From contig OY969813.1 of the NCBI GenBank assembly GCA_963703355.1, positions 1,364,001 through 1,428,000 of the forward strand: a stretch of 64,000 bases of DNA, given 5' to 3'. A model generated the notes under the pieces. That model was given only the letters and a program-made list of their open reading frames with translations, did not search any database and was not told where the DNA came from. Positions 1 through 9,137 of this stretch are shown here, in pieces (the first letter of the stretch is position 1; each line of letters begins with the position of its first letter). A program made the position numbers and the translations under genes. The stretch is from Puia sp963703355. GTDB lineage: Bacteria > Bacteroidota > Bacteroidia > Chitinophagales > Chitinophagaceae.

Positions 1-938
1 GGCAGATGATAAGTTTCCATACAGGTCTCACTGCAGCATCCGTCATATCGATCAGCACACGCTGCGCATTGAATAAAAAGCAGATGGCATCCGCTGTTTT
101 TACAATTTGTATGGGTATCCGCCGGTTGGCCGCACTGGTGACAAAACGCTATAATTTCTCCGGAAATAGACTCACCAAGCCGCTCATCGAAAACAAAATT
201 CTTTCCCCTGAATTTATTTTCAAGACCTTTTTCTTTTACTGTATTCGCATAATGAATAATACCTCCTTCGAGATGGAATACATTTTGAAAACCTTTATGC
301 AAGAGATAGGCGCTGGCTTTTTCGCAACGGATACCCCCGGTACAATACATGATTATTGGACTGTCTTTTTTTTCTTTCAATAAATCTGCCGCCAAAGGAA
401 GTTGATCACGAAACGTGTCGCTGGGGATCTCTATAGCACCGTCAAAATGACCGACTTCATATTCATAGTGATTTCGCATATCCACAACAACAGTTTTGGG
501 ATCTGTGGAAAGACGATTAAACGTTTCTGCGTCCAGATATTTACCCTTTTTCTCCATGCTGAATACGGGGTCATGAATCCCGTCTGCGACGATCTTTGTT
601 CTGACTTTGATTTTCAAGACCCAAAACGATTTTCCATCATCCGAAACCGCCGAATTTAGTCTGATGCCATTTAATGGTTTAATACTATACAGATAGGACC
701 TGAATTCATCGAACTTTGTTTCCGGCACGCTGACCTGCGCATTGATGCCTTCATGAGCCAGATATATCCTTCCGAAAACTTCCAGTTCTGCCAGCTTCTG
801 ATACAATTCATCCCTGAATATATGAGGATCCGCGATGGGAAAATAGTGATAGAAAGACAACGTCCTCCGAGTGATTTTTTCTTCCTGAAGTCTTTGCTTT
901 AGCTCTTTTTGTGATATCCTGTTATGTAATGCAGCCAC
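1..938 (-). CDS. trhO: tRNA uridine(34) hydroxylase TrhO (rhodanese family), 3' end cut by window
   Basis: My own minus-strand translation gives at least 312 residues, running off the left edge. The GTG at 938-936 is the first possible start, because an in-frame TAA lies four codons upstream. The N-terminal alpha/beta domain (about 1-110) is followed by a rhodanese domain with the active-site loop YCTGGIRCEK, whose catalytic Cys is near residue 199. A Cys-rich tail follows (CHQCG, CKNSGC, CAAC). This is the YceA/UPF0176 arrangement. Known family members install 5-hydroxyuridine at position 34 of certain tRNAs. The gene is divergent from the acylase gene. Family call is firm; the GTG start is inferred from the absence of any ATG. 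Confidence 0.88.
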   Translation of the reverse strand, partial: MAALHNRISQKELKQRLQEEKITRRTLSFYHYFPIADPHIFRDELYQKLAELEVFGRIYLAHEGINAQVSVPETKFDEFRSYLYSIKPLNGIRLNSAVSDDGKSFWVLKIKVRTKIVADGIHDPVFSMEKKGKYLDAETFNRLSTDPKTVVVDMRNHYEYEVGHFDGAIEIPSDTFRDQLPLAADLLKEKKDSPIIMYCTGGIRCEKASAYLLHKGFQNVFHLEGGIIHYANTVKEKGLENKFRGKNFVFDERLGESISGEIIAFCHQCGQPADTHTNCKNSGCHLLFIQCAACADRYDGCCSETCMETYHL

Positions 939-1054
939 GCCGCAAATTTACAAAAGGATTCACGTTTTACGAAACCATGGTCTATTTCATCAAACACTGC
1001 GTAATTGGCCAAAAATTTTTTACTTTTAAATGATTTTAATTTGAAAACCGCTCC

Positions 1055-3490
1055 ATGAAATTTGTCCCACTGCTGATATCTTCTGCCATTACCATTCTTT
1101 TAATCCTTGCATTTAATACCAGATGGGGCAATAAGCCCGCATTAGGCGAATTGCTGAGTCCACAACACGGTTTTTGGCAGAATGCAGAACCGATAGATAA
1201 AGACTTCGGTCAGGATCTTCAACTGCCAGGCCTAACCGAACCCGCGGAAATTTATATGGACGATCGCCTGGTACCTCATGTTTTCGCGGCGAATGAGAAC
1301 GATGCGTATTATTTACAGGGTTATCTGCACGCGAAATACCGGCTTTGGCAGATGGAATTTCAGACCTATGCGGCCGCTGGTCGTATCAGCGAATTAATCG
1401 GCTCTGACGGATTAAACTATGATAGAGAAAAAAGAAGGCTTGGGATGGGTTATGCGGCAGAAAAAGCAGTAGCTGAAATGGAGCAGGATTCCGTTTCAAA
1501 GGCTGAAGCCGATGCTTATACGGCAGGGGTGAATGCTTATATTACAACCTTGAAAGAAAGCGATCTGCCGATTGAATATAAATTGATGGGTTATAAACCT
1601 GAATTATGGACCAATCTGAAGACAGCCCTTTTCTTAAAATACATGTCTTTTGAGCTTGCTGGTTCAGAAAATGATTTTGAATATACAAATCTTCGGTCCA
1701 AACTCGGGTACAGCATTTTCAATAAAATGTTCCCCATGTCGCAGGATTCCCTGGATCCCATTGTACCAAATGATACGTTTAGTAAGACACCTGGCGTGAT
1801 GTTAAGAACCCCTCCGGGTTATGATTCAGCCTATCTTCAAAATGATGATACGCCAGTTATCCGTTCCGTCAAGCCTGATAAAGACAATGGAAGTAACAAC
1901 TGGGCCGTTAGTGGAATCAAAACAAAAAGTGGTTCACCCATACTTTGCAATGACCCGCATCTCGGATTAAACCTGCCTTCTCTCTGGTATGAAATACAAA
2001 TATCATGTCCTTCTTTCAATGCATACGGTGTAAGTTTCCCGGGCGCCCCAGGTGTTGTAATTGGATTTAATGACAGCTGCGCTTTTGGTTTTACGAATTC
2101 TATGAGAGATGTGCGGGATTATTATGAAATCAGTTTTAAAGATGATAGCAGAAAAGAATATTGGTATAACGGGAAATGGGTTCCTACCGATTTCCGGATT
2201 GAACACATTTTGCAAAAGGATACTGCAGAGTATACCGACACTGTGGCTTACACGATATTCGGGCCAGTTATGTATGACAAAAGTTTCTCCGGTAACAGAA
2301 AAACAAATAATAAATACTATGCTGTAAGGTGGAAAGCGCACGATCCAAGTAATGAGCTGAAGATATTTAACGGTCTCGACCATGCGAAAAACTATGCTGA
2401 TTATCAACAATCAGTAAAATGGCTGCATACACCAGGTCAAAATGTAATTTTCGCGTGCAAAAACGGAGATATCGCTATAACGGCACAGGGTGAATTTCCG
2501 GCTAAATGGAAAAGACAGGGCGATTTCGTGATGCCGGGTACAGATAGCAGTTATCAATGGCAGGGAACCATTCCACAATCCGAAAACCCGTACATGTATA
2601 ATCCGGAAAGAGGATTTGTGAGCAGCGCAAATCAATACCCAGTGAATCCACTTACTTATCCATATTATCTCGGAGGAGATTATCATAATTATCGCGCGCT
2701 TACAATCAATCATTACCTGAGTCAGGCGAGTGAGATTGGGATTGAAGACATGATGAAACTGCAAACAGATACCTATAACCCGTTTGCAGGCATGGCGAAG
2801 CCGGTATTGATAAAAAATATCGATACGACTGACATGACTCCCGACGAATCAAAATATTATGAGATATTGAAAGACTGGGACATGCACTATGATGCTGAAG
2901 GTAAAGGAAGTTCCATTTTTAATATTATTTGGGATAGTCTGAAAGCAATCGTATGGCATGACGAACTTGAAAAAGCCGGAATGCCTGGTTTTTACCCAAG
3001 TAATGGCACGCTGCTGGAAGGCATATTGCGCGACAGTGCTTACCAGTTTCTCGATGATATTACCACGCCTGAGAAAGAATCACTCAATCACGATGTAAAC
3101 CTGGCCTTTAAAAAAGCGGTAATTACCTGCAAGAACCTCGACAGAGAAGGTAAATTAACCTGGGCAAAATTAAAAGCCACGCGCATTGAGCACCTCGCCA
3201 GACTGGATCCATTCAGTCGCTCGGATATTGATAATGGTGGGGGAGAATATGCAATAAGTGCCGTAAAAAAAGATCATGGCCCCAGTTGGCGTATGATTGT
3301 ACAACTCACAAAAAATACGGAAGCCTATGGAATATATCCGGGCGGTCAGAGCGGGAATCCAGGCAGCCAGTATTATGATAATTTTGTCGACAATTGGACA
3401 AATGGCAAATACTACCCCTTGTGGATGATGACAAAGGAAGAAGAAACCGATAAACGCGTGAAGGCAATCATCCGGGTTACCAAACAATAA
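1055..3490 (+). CDS. Penicillin acylase family Ntn hydrolase
   Basis: 811-residue exported amidase. The N-terminus has a Lys and a hydrophobic segment (about 4-20), fitting a signal peptide or anchor. The alpha-subunit part ends near residue 279, and the conserved beta-subunit N-terminus SNNWAVSG begins at Ser280, the expected nucleophile freed by autocatalytic cleavage. Downstream NDPHL and the late SQYYDNF motif also match the family. Members hydrolyse amide bonds of penicillins, acyl-homoserine lactones or other N-acyl compounds; the substrate cannot be read from sequence. A small membrane protein follows after 9 bp, so the two are probably co-transcribed. Confidence 0.93.
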   Translation: MKFVPLLISSAITILLILAFNTRWGNKPALGELLSPQHGFWQNAEPIDKDFGQDLQLPGLTEPAEIYMDDRLVPHVFAANENDAYYLQGYLHAKYRLWQMEFQTYAAAGRISELIGSDGLNYDREKRRLGMGYAAEKAVAEMEQDSVSKAEADAYTAGVNAYITTLKESDLPIEYKLMGYKPELWTNLKTALFLKYMSFELAGSENDFEYTNLRSKLGYSIFNKMFPMSQDSLDPIVPNDTFSKTPGVMLRTPPGYDSAYLQNDDTPVIRSVKPDKDNGSNNWAVSGIKTKSGSPILCNDPHLGLNLPSLWYEIQISCPSFNAYGVSFPGAPGVVIGFNDSCAFGFTNSMRDVRDYYEISFKDDSRKEYWYNGKWVPTDFRIEHILQKDTAEYTDTVAYTIFGPVMYDKSFSGNRKTNNKYYAVRWKAHDPSNELKIFNGLDHAKNYADYQQSVKWLHTPGQNVIFACKNGDIAITAQGEFPAKWKRQGDFVMPGTDSSYQWQGTIPQSENPYMYNPERGFVSSANQYPVNPLTYPYYLGGDYHNYRALTINHYLSQASEIGIEDMMKLQTDTYNPFAGMAKPVLIKNIDTTDMTPDESKYYEILKDWDMHYDAEGKGSSIFNIIWDSLKAIVWHDELEKAGMPGFYPSNGTLLEGILRDSAYQFLDDITTPEKESLNHDVNLAFKKAVITCKNLDREGKLTWAKLKATRIEHLARLDPFSRSDIDNGGGEYAISAVKKDHGPSWRMIVQLTKNTEAYGIYPGGQSGNPGSQYYDNFVDNWTNGKYYPLWMMTKEEETDKRVKAIIRVTKQ

Positions 3491-3499
3491 AAGCGACAT

Positions 3500-3874
3500 A
3501 TGTTGAAATATATTTTATCCATCGTTGTAACTGCCTTACTTGCTTTTGTTGCGGGTCTTTATTTGCCATGGTGGGGGATTGCTATTGCGGCATTTCTTGT
3601 AAGTGCGGCCATACCGCAAAAGCCTGCTTTTTCATTTCTTTCGGGTTTTCTGGGCGTCTTTCTTTTATGGGAAGTACTCGCCTGGTGGATTGACAATAAA
3701 AATAACGGCATTCTTTCGCAAAAAGTGGCAGCCTTGTTCAAAATGGGCAACTCGTCGGTTTTATTGATCGTTCTAACTTCTATTCTCGGGGCACTGGTAG
3801 GAGGATTTGCCGCTTTGGCAGGTTCTTACCTGAGGAGACTTATATACCCTGTTCCTCCAACCGGGGCAGCTTAA
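3500..3874 (+). CDS. Small four-helix membrane protein of unknown function
   Basis: 124 residues, strongly hydrophobic, with about four predicted membrane segments (roughly 3-23, 27-45, 48-64 and 84-108) and a basic end (SYLRRLIYP). The ATG lies 9 bp after the acylase stop, which suggests an operon. I recognise no motif beyond membrane topology. It may be an accessory or merely a neighbour of the acylase. Confidence 0.75.
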   Translation: MLKYILSIVVTALLAFVAGLYLPWWGIAIAAFLVSAAIPQKPAFSFLSGFLGVFLLWEVLAWWIDNKNNGILSQKVAALFKMGNSSVLLIVLTSILGALVGGFAALAGSYLRRLIYPVPPTGAA

Positions 3875-3908
3875 CTTATTCGGCCTTCAATCGTTTTATA
3901 TTTCTTCC

Positions 3909-6473
3909 ATGAGGAAACTCAAATTGTTTTTATTTCTTCTGGTCCTGACTCATTGCGCTCTCGCGATAAAAATCAGCGGAACGGTTACTGACGACAAAGG
4001 AAATATACTTCCGTTTGCTTCTGTTTTTGTAAAGGGAAGTTCACAGGGTACCACAAGTAATAATCGAGGAAAATATTTTCTGGATATTCCGGCTGGAAAT
4101 TATACGATCGTTTGCCAGTATGTGGGTTATGCAAGACAGGAGAAAATAGTTGTTCTGTCTGCTGAATCCATTACGATAGATTTCCAGTTGTCGATCCAGC
4201 AAACAAATCTGAAAGAAGTTGTGGTGAAAGCCGGAGCGGAAGATCCTGCCTATGAAATTATACGGCACGCTATAAAAAAAAGAAAGTCTTACGAGAATCC
4301 TCTGGACTCATTTACCTGTGAAGCGTACATAAAAACACTCGTCAGAAGCCGCAGTCTTCCATCAAAAATTCTCGGAAAAACTTTTTCAGATGAAGACAGA
4401 AAAGATCTTGGTGTGGATTCTGAAGGAAGGGGCATTATTTATCTGTCCGAATCGCTTACAAAAATTGCATTCAAAAAGCCTGACAACATAAAACTGGAAG
4501 TGATATCCGGCAGGGAAAGCGGATCTAATGGGTATGGATTTAATTTCCCGACTTTCATAAATTTCTATAATAATAATGTAAACATTTTTATTACCCAATT
4601 GAGTCCGAGAGGATATGTGTCCCCTATTGCCGATGGTGCATTGAACTATTACAAATATAAATTTCTCGGATCATTTATGGAAGACGGCAAAGAAATTAAT
4701 CAGATCCGGGTAATTCCAAAAAGAAGATTTGAGCCTTTGTTCTCAGGCACCATCAATATTACAGAAGATGACTGGCGAATTCACAGTCTGGATCTTATGC
4801 TCACAAAAGACTATCAGCTCGAAATCGTCGACACATTAACGATCAAACAAATTCATGTACCGATAACCCCGCTGGTATGGCGCACACAAAATCAGGTCGT
4901 CAATTTCTCATTCAACAAATTTGGTATTGACGTAAATGGAAATTTTCTAAACGTGTATAGCAACTATGATCTGGAACCAAGATTCAGAAAAAAATACTTC
5001 AATAATGTAGTTGTCAAGTACGACACCGGAGTAACGAAAAAAAGTTTCGCTTATTGGGATTCCCTGCGACCTGTACCACTCGCACCGGAAGAATTAGAAG
5101 ACTTCCGTACAAAAGACAGCAGTTTCAACAGTCGAAATGATTCGGCCAATCTGCGAAAAACGGCCGATTCCCTCCGCAAAAAACAAGGCCGTATAACTGT
5201 CATGAATATCTTTTTTAATGGTATCAGGAGATCTGACTATGACCCTATAAAACCTTTTAGTATTAGCGTACAACCTCTTTTGCCATTGATAGAATACAAT
5301 ACAGTGGAAGGGTTTGTTGTGAATGGCGAAGCCAGTTTTCTCAAAGAATACAAAAACACAGGAAATAGCATTGAATTCGTACCTCATATCCGGTATGGTT
5401 TCAGTAATACCCATCTCAATGCCTGGGCCTCTCTTAATATGGCAAAAAGAAAATTTGCAACTGATCTAAACGGAGAGGCGTTGAGTCGATCCGCATGGAC
5501 AATAAGTGGCGGTAAAAGAGTAAGTCAGTTTAATCCGGATAATCCCATAGGACCCGTAATGAATGAATTGTATACCCTTTTCTTCCGGGATAACTACATG
5601 AAAATATATGAGAATTATTTTGGCAGTCTGCAATACAGAAAGCGATTCGACAATGGTTTCAGAGTAACAGCTTCGTTGTTGTACGAAGACCGGCTGCCAC
5701 TGAACAATACTTCCGACTTCTCATTTTTCGGGAGTAAAGACAAAGCGTTTACCCCCAACTATCCCTATGAAATTATAAATCAGAATTTTCAGCCCAATCA
5801 GGCTTTTATCGGAGGAATTGACCTTCAATTCAAACCCGGACAACGATACATTGAATTCCCGGATAATAAATTATCCATTGGATCTAAATATCCTACACTC
5901 GCTCTTTCATTCCGCATGGGTATCCCGGATGTACTAGGGTCCAATGTAAACTATGAAAAATGGCAGTTTTCACTTTGGGATAATGTGAATTTCAAATTGA
6001 AAGGCGTATTTAAATATCGTTTTGGTATAGGTGGTTTTCTCAATACAAAATCCGTTTACGTAATGGATTATCAGCAATTCAACGGAAATCAGACTTTTTA
6101 CGCCAGTCCCTACCTGAATAGCTTTCAGCTCGCTCCTTATTATCAAAATGCAACCACCGCGTCCCTTTATGGCGTGGGCCATATAGAACATCATTTCGAT
6201 GGAATGCTGACAAATAAAGTTCCTTTATTAAGAAATCTTCAATGGAATCTGGTTGTAGGTTCCAATGCGTTTTACGTTAATCAGGAAAATAACTACGTTG
6301 AAATATTTGCCGGCCTGGAAAATATATTTAAACTCTTTCGGGTGGACGTGATCGGTTCCTATTTAAATGGTAAAACTGGTCAGGTTGGTGTTCGCGTGGG
6401 ATTTGACGGACTTTTCGGAACCGCCATAGGCGACGCGTTGAAGAATCCGGGAGGAAGACCAAGAGGAAGATAG
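3909..6473 (+). CDS. DUF5686 outer-membrane protein with carboxypeptidase-like regulatory domain
   Basis: 854 residues with a signal peptide (MRKLKLFLFLLVLTHCALA). Residues about 20-105 form a CarboxypepD_reg-like beta sandwich (ISGTVTDDKGNILPFASVFV, then a TTSNNRGKYFLDIP pattern). The rest is rich in alternating beta-strand sequence and aromatic residues, as in the large DUF5686 family of Bacteroidota, thought to be outer-membrane beta-barrels. The C-terminal region (VGVRVGFDGLFG) looks like a closing barrel strand, followed by a basic tail. Function is unknown; a structural or transport role in the outer membrane is inferred. Confidence 0.88.
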   Translation: MRKLKLFLFLLVLTHCALAIKISGTVTDDKGNILPFASVFVKGSSQGTTSNNRGKYFLDIPAGNYTIVCQYVGYARQEKIVVLSAESITIDFQLSIQQTNLKEVVVKAGAEDPAYEIIRHAIKKRKSYENPLDSFTCEAYIKTLVRSRSLPSKILGKTFSDEDRKDLGVDSEGRGIIYLSESLTKIAFKKPDNIKLEVISGRESGSNGYGFNFPTFINFYNNNVNIFITQLSPRGYVSPIADGALNYYKYKFLGSFMEDGKEINQIRVIPKRRFEPLFSGTINITEDDWRIHSLDLMLTKDYQLEIVDTLTIKQIHVPITPLVWRTQNQVVNFSFNKFGIDVNGNFLNVYSNYDLEPRFRKKYFNNVVVKYDTGVTKKSFAYWDSLRPVPLAPEELEDFRTKDSSFNSRNDSANLRKTADSLRKKQGRITVMNIFFNGIRRSDYDPIKPFSISVQPLLPLIEYNTVEGFVVNGEASFLKEYKNTGNSIEFVPHIRYGFSNTHLNAWASLNMAKRKFATDLNGEALSRSAWTISGGKRVSQFNPDNPIGPVMNELYTLFFRDNYMKIYENYFGSLQYRKRFDNGFRVTASLLYEDRLPLNNTSDFSFFGSKDKAFTPNYPYEIINQNFQPNQAFIGGIDLQFKPGQRYIEFPDNKLSIGSKYPTLALSFRMGIPDVLGSNVNYEKWQFSLWDNVNFKLKGVFKYRFGIGGFLNTKSVYVMDYQQFNGNQTFYASPYLNSFQLAPYYQNATTASLYGVGHIEHHFDGMLTNKVPLLRNLQWNLVVGSNAFYVNQENNYVEIFAGLENIFKLFRVDVIGSYLNGKTGQVGVRVGFDGLFGTAIGDALKNPGGRPRGR

Positions 6474-6477
6474 AGAA

Positions 6478-6498
6478 CAAGTGTGAGAGTGTGAGAGT
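6478..6498. repeat. Octamer array, left arm (GTGAGAGT words) bracketing miaE
   Basis: Two and a fraction copies of GTGAGAGT begin 4 bp after the DUF5686 stop. The 21 bp are the exact reverse complement of 7229-7249 on the far side of miaE, making a perfect inverted repeat around that gene. Confidence 0.85.
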
Positions 6499-6577
6499 TA
6501 AATCAGTTTACCGGGGAGTGACATACATTTTCATTTATTAACTGATTATCTTTTAAATACAGACATTTGTAAGACAG

Positions 6578-7177
6578 ATGAAAGCGACAAAAAATATTCT
6601 TGGATTACAACTTGTTACAGATCCGCGTTGGGTGGACCTGGCAAATATTTCTATTGAAGAAATGCTGACAGACCATGCTTTTTGTGAACAAAAAGCTGCG
6701 ACCACATGCATAACGCTCATCACAAAATATCCCGACCGCACCAGGCTCGTTTCCGAACTGGCACCAATAGTAACCGAGGAGTGGGGACATTTCAGGATGG
6801 TATTGGCAGAACTTGAAAAAAGAGGACTTAAACTGGGCAGACAAAGAAAAGACGAATACGTAAATCATCTGATTGCCTTCCAGAGAAAAGGCGGCGATTT
6901 TGAAGAAAGATTTCTGGATCAGCTACTGACAATGGCCATGATTGAAGCGCGCAGCTGCGAACGGTTCAAACGATTAAGTGAAGGCTTGCCCGACGAATAT
7001 CTTAGAAATTTCTACCGTCGCTTTATGGAAAGTGAGGCCGGTCACTACCATCTTTTCATCGAGCTGGCAGAGGGTTATCTTGGAAAAGAAAAAGTAAAAA
7101 ACCGCTGGGCAGAATGGCTAATATTTGAAGCGGGACTCATGAAAAATATGGAAGTCCGAGGTGATCGGATACATTAG
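6578..7177 (+). CDS. miaE: tRNA-(2-methylthio-N6-isopentenyl/hydroxy) A37 hydroxylase MiaE
   Basis: 199-residue ferritin-like diiron monooxygenase. Visible iron-ligand motifs are an early Glu (about DHAFCEQKAATT), EEWGHFRMV (ExxH), an Arg/Glu helix MIEARSCERF, and SEAGHYHLF (second ExxH). The length matches the MiaE family, which hydroxylates the isopentenyl group of ms2i6A37 in tRNA using O2. The gene stands alone: 100 bp after the previous stop and convergent with the GSCFA gene. It is bracketed by a perfect 21-bp inverted repeat of octamer words, hinting that it may have moved as a cassette, although its base composition does not stand out. Confidence 0.92.
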   Translation: MKATKNILGLQLVTDPRWVDLANISIEEMLTDHAFCEQKAATTCITLITKYPDRTRLVSELAPIVTEEWGHFRMVLAELEKRGLKLGRQRKDEYVNHLIAFQRKGGDFEERFLDQLLTMAMIEARSCERFKRLSEGLPDEYLRNFYRRFMESEAGHYHLFIELAEGYLGKEKVKNRWAEWLIFEAGLMKNMEVRGDRIH

Positions 7178-7179
7178 AG

Positions 7180-7250
7180 CAAGTATGAGAGTGTGAGAGT
7201 ACTTGAAATTTACAAATCATATTCTCACACTCTCACACTCTCACACTTGT
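7180..7250. terminator. Bidirectional hairpin made of octamer repeats between convergent genes
   Basis: The left arm (7180-7200) carries GAGAGTGTGAGAGT and the right arm (7224-7249) its reverse complement in three octamers. They form a stem of about 21 bp with one mismatch and a loop of about 25 nt, followed on the plus strand by TTTT. It sits exactly between the 3' ends of miaE and the GSCFA gene, so a bidirectional terminator or mRNA 3'-end structure is a sensible inference. The right arm contains the GSCFA stop codon. Confidence 0.65.
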
Positions 7251-8221
7251 TTTAATTGCTCCAGTTCCCTCTCGAAATTCAGGAAAGGATATCTTCCAGT
7301 GAGTTCGGTTGCTTTCCTATATTGTTCCTTTAAAAAAAGCCGGTGCGCTTCCGTTTCAGGATGTAGGGGCCGGTGCTTAAGAGATGTTTGCAATTTCCTG
7401 ACTTCTTCTGCTATCGATCGGGACTCTGGATCCACATAATGCTCCATAAAATTTTCCAACACATATTGGGTCGCCATATAATTTGGATGCACGAGATCTT
7501 TATCATAAAACCTATAATCCCTTAATACATCAATCACGAGTTCATAAGACGGAAAATAGTACGTTCGGTTAAATTTGCTGACAAGCTGATGCGCAACTTC
7601 AATAAGTCGCGCTTTACTCCGGTTGTTTTCAATAACACCATCGCGAATGTGACGAACGGGACTGATGGTGTATATTATCTGTAATTGGGGATTTATTTCA
7701 AGTAACCGGTGCATTGTTTCATCTAAAACTGCAAGCATCTTATCAACAGGAAGAAGTTTTTTTGTAAACCAGTTAGCAGGTGCACGGTGACAATTCGCAA
7801 CGGTTAGGTTTTTTTCCTTCAATGAATAAACAAAAGCAGATCCAAGCGTTATAATCAGCCAGTTAGCCTGTTTCAAAAAAACATGCGCGGATTGTTGCGA
7901 TTCATTAATTTTTTTCAAAGTGAACTCCTGATACGTTTGAGAGAATACACCATGGTGTTTCCAGCTTTGCCAGAGTTCGTTAAGAAAAAAAAGATCCTCA
8001 CCCTGATACATATCCGGTTTCAGATAAGAAATCAGACTATTACCAACACTCAGGGGATCGAACAATATCCCATTGGGATTTTGCATCAAGTCAAATTTCA
8101 TCTCTGACAGATGTTGTCCGATATGTTCCGTAAAACAGGATCCGATTAAAAGGATCTTCTGTGGGTACCTGATTTTTTCTTCAGGTGGTTGTATCTGAAT
8201 GGGCAGTAAAAAAGGTTCCAC
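7241..8221 (-). CDS. GSCFA domain protein
   Basis: 326 residues. The name-giving motif is present as LLIGSCFTEHIGQHL near residues 24-38, followed by NPNGILFDPLSVG, typical of the GSCFA family (SGNH-hydrolase-like fold, function unproven). The best start is GTG at 8221, one base after the HMG-CoA lyase stop, so translational coupling is likely; no ATG exists near the conserved N-terminus. The final codons CAA GTG TGA lie inside the octamer array, so the repeat provides the stop codon. Confidence 0.9.
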   Translation of the reverse strand: MEPFLLPIQIQPPEEKIRYPQKILLIGSCFTEHIGQHLSEMKFDLMQNPNGILFDPLSVGNSLISYLKPDMYQGEDLFFLNELWQSWKHHGVFSQTYQEFTLKKINESQQSAHVFLKQANWLIITLGSAFVYSLKEKNLTVANCHRAPANWFTKKLLPVDKMLAVLDETMHRLLEINPQLQIIYTISPVRHIRDGVIENNRSKARLIEVAHQLVSKFNRTYYFPSYELVIDVLRDYRFYDKDLVHPNYMATQYVLENFMEHYVDPESRSIAEEVRKLQTSLKHRPLHPETEAHRLFLKEQYRKATELTGRYPFLNFERELEQLKQV

Positions 8222-8222
8222 T

Positions 8223-9104
8223 TTAATGATTTAAAAATATCTCATTTGCTAAACCTATACTTTTATTGAGTGCCTGTTCATTGAACAATGGCAGCATTTT
8301 CTTCTTCTGAAAATAATCGATCATCACCAGACTATCGATATTTCCGACCAATTCATCTCCTGCCATCGGGCAACCACCAATTCCATGAATGGCGCCATCA
8401 AAACGACGACAACCGGCACTGAATGCAGCATCCAGTTTTTCAGTAATGTGTTCTCTCCGGCTATGGAGATGTACACCAGATTCAACGGACGGGAATGCTG
8501 TTATAAGCAGTTTGGAGAGTTCATGAATCTGGACAGGAGTTGCCAAACCCACGGTATCAGCAAGCGAAATCACACGAACTCCTGCTTTCACCAGTTTTTG
8601 TACCCATTGCAATGCCATATCGTATGACCAGATATCACCATAAGGATTTCCAAATGCCATTGAAATATACACTACCAGTCGTTTTTTTTTCTGGCGGCAT
8701 ATTTCCAGCATATCCAAAACCGTCATGAGAGAAGTGGCAATCGATGAATTGGTATTACGTTTTTGAAAAGTTTCTGAAATGGAAAAAGGAAAGCCGATAT
8801 CGCTAATATGCGAATACCCCGCAGCTTCTGCAGCTCCTCTGGTGTTTGCCACGATGGCCAGTAATCTGGTTTTTGAACCGGAGGTTTCGATTGTTGAAAT
8901 AACCTGCTTGGTGTCCGCCATCTGAGGAATGGCTTTATGGGATACAAAACTGCCGAAATCCAGACTGTCGAAACCTACCTGCAGTAAGGAATTGATGTAG
9001 TCTGTTTTTTTTTCTGTGGGTATAAACTGGTTCCATCCCTGCATGGCATCCCGTGGACATTCAATTAATTTTACCCAATCTTTGTGATTTACCTTTCCGA
9101 TCAT
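8223..9104 (-). CDS. Hydroxymethylglutaryl-CoA lyase
   Basis: 293-residue TIM-barrel lyase of the HMGL-like family. LIECPRDAMQGW near the N-terminus contains the catalytic RD pair, VHLHSRRE the metal-binding His region, and GIGGCPMAGDELVGN the signature loop with the catalytic Cys. It cleaves HMG-CoA to acetoacetate and acetyl-CoA, the last step of leucine degradation; the carboxyltransferase gene at 37287 could supply an earlier step. It is the first gene of a two-gene unit with the GSCFA protein. A related aldol lyase of the same fold is possible but less likely given the signature. Confidence 0.9.
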   Translation of the reverse strand: MIGKVNHKDWVKLIECPRDAMQGWNQFIPTEKKTDYINSLLQVGFDSLDFGSFVSHKAIPQMADTKQVISTIETSGSKTRLLAIVANTRGAAEAAGYSHISDIGFPFSISETFQKRNTNSSIATSLMTVLDMLEICRQKKKRLVVYISMAFGNPYGDIWSYDMALQWVQKLVKAGVRVISLADTVGLATPVQIHELSKLLITAFPSVESGVHLHSRREHITEKLDAAFSAGCRRFDGAIHGIGGCPMAGDELVGNIDSLVMIDYFQKKKMLPLFNEQALNKSIGLANEIFLNH

Positions 9105-9137
9105 GCCACGAAACTAATTCAAATCGGAATTTAAAGG

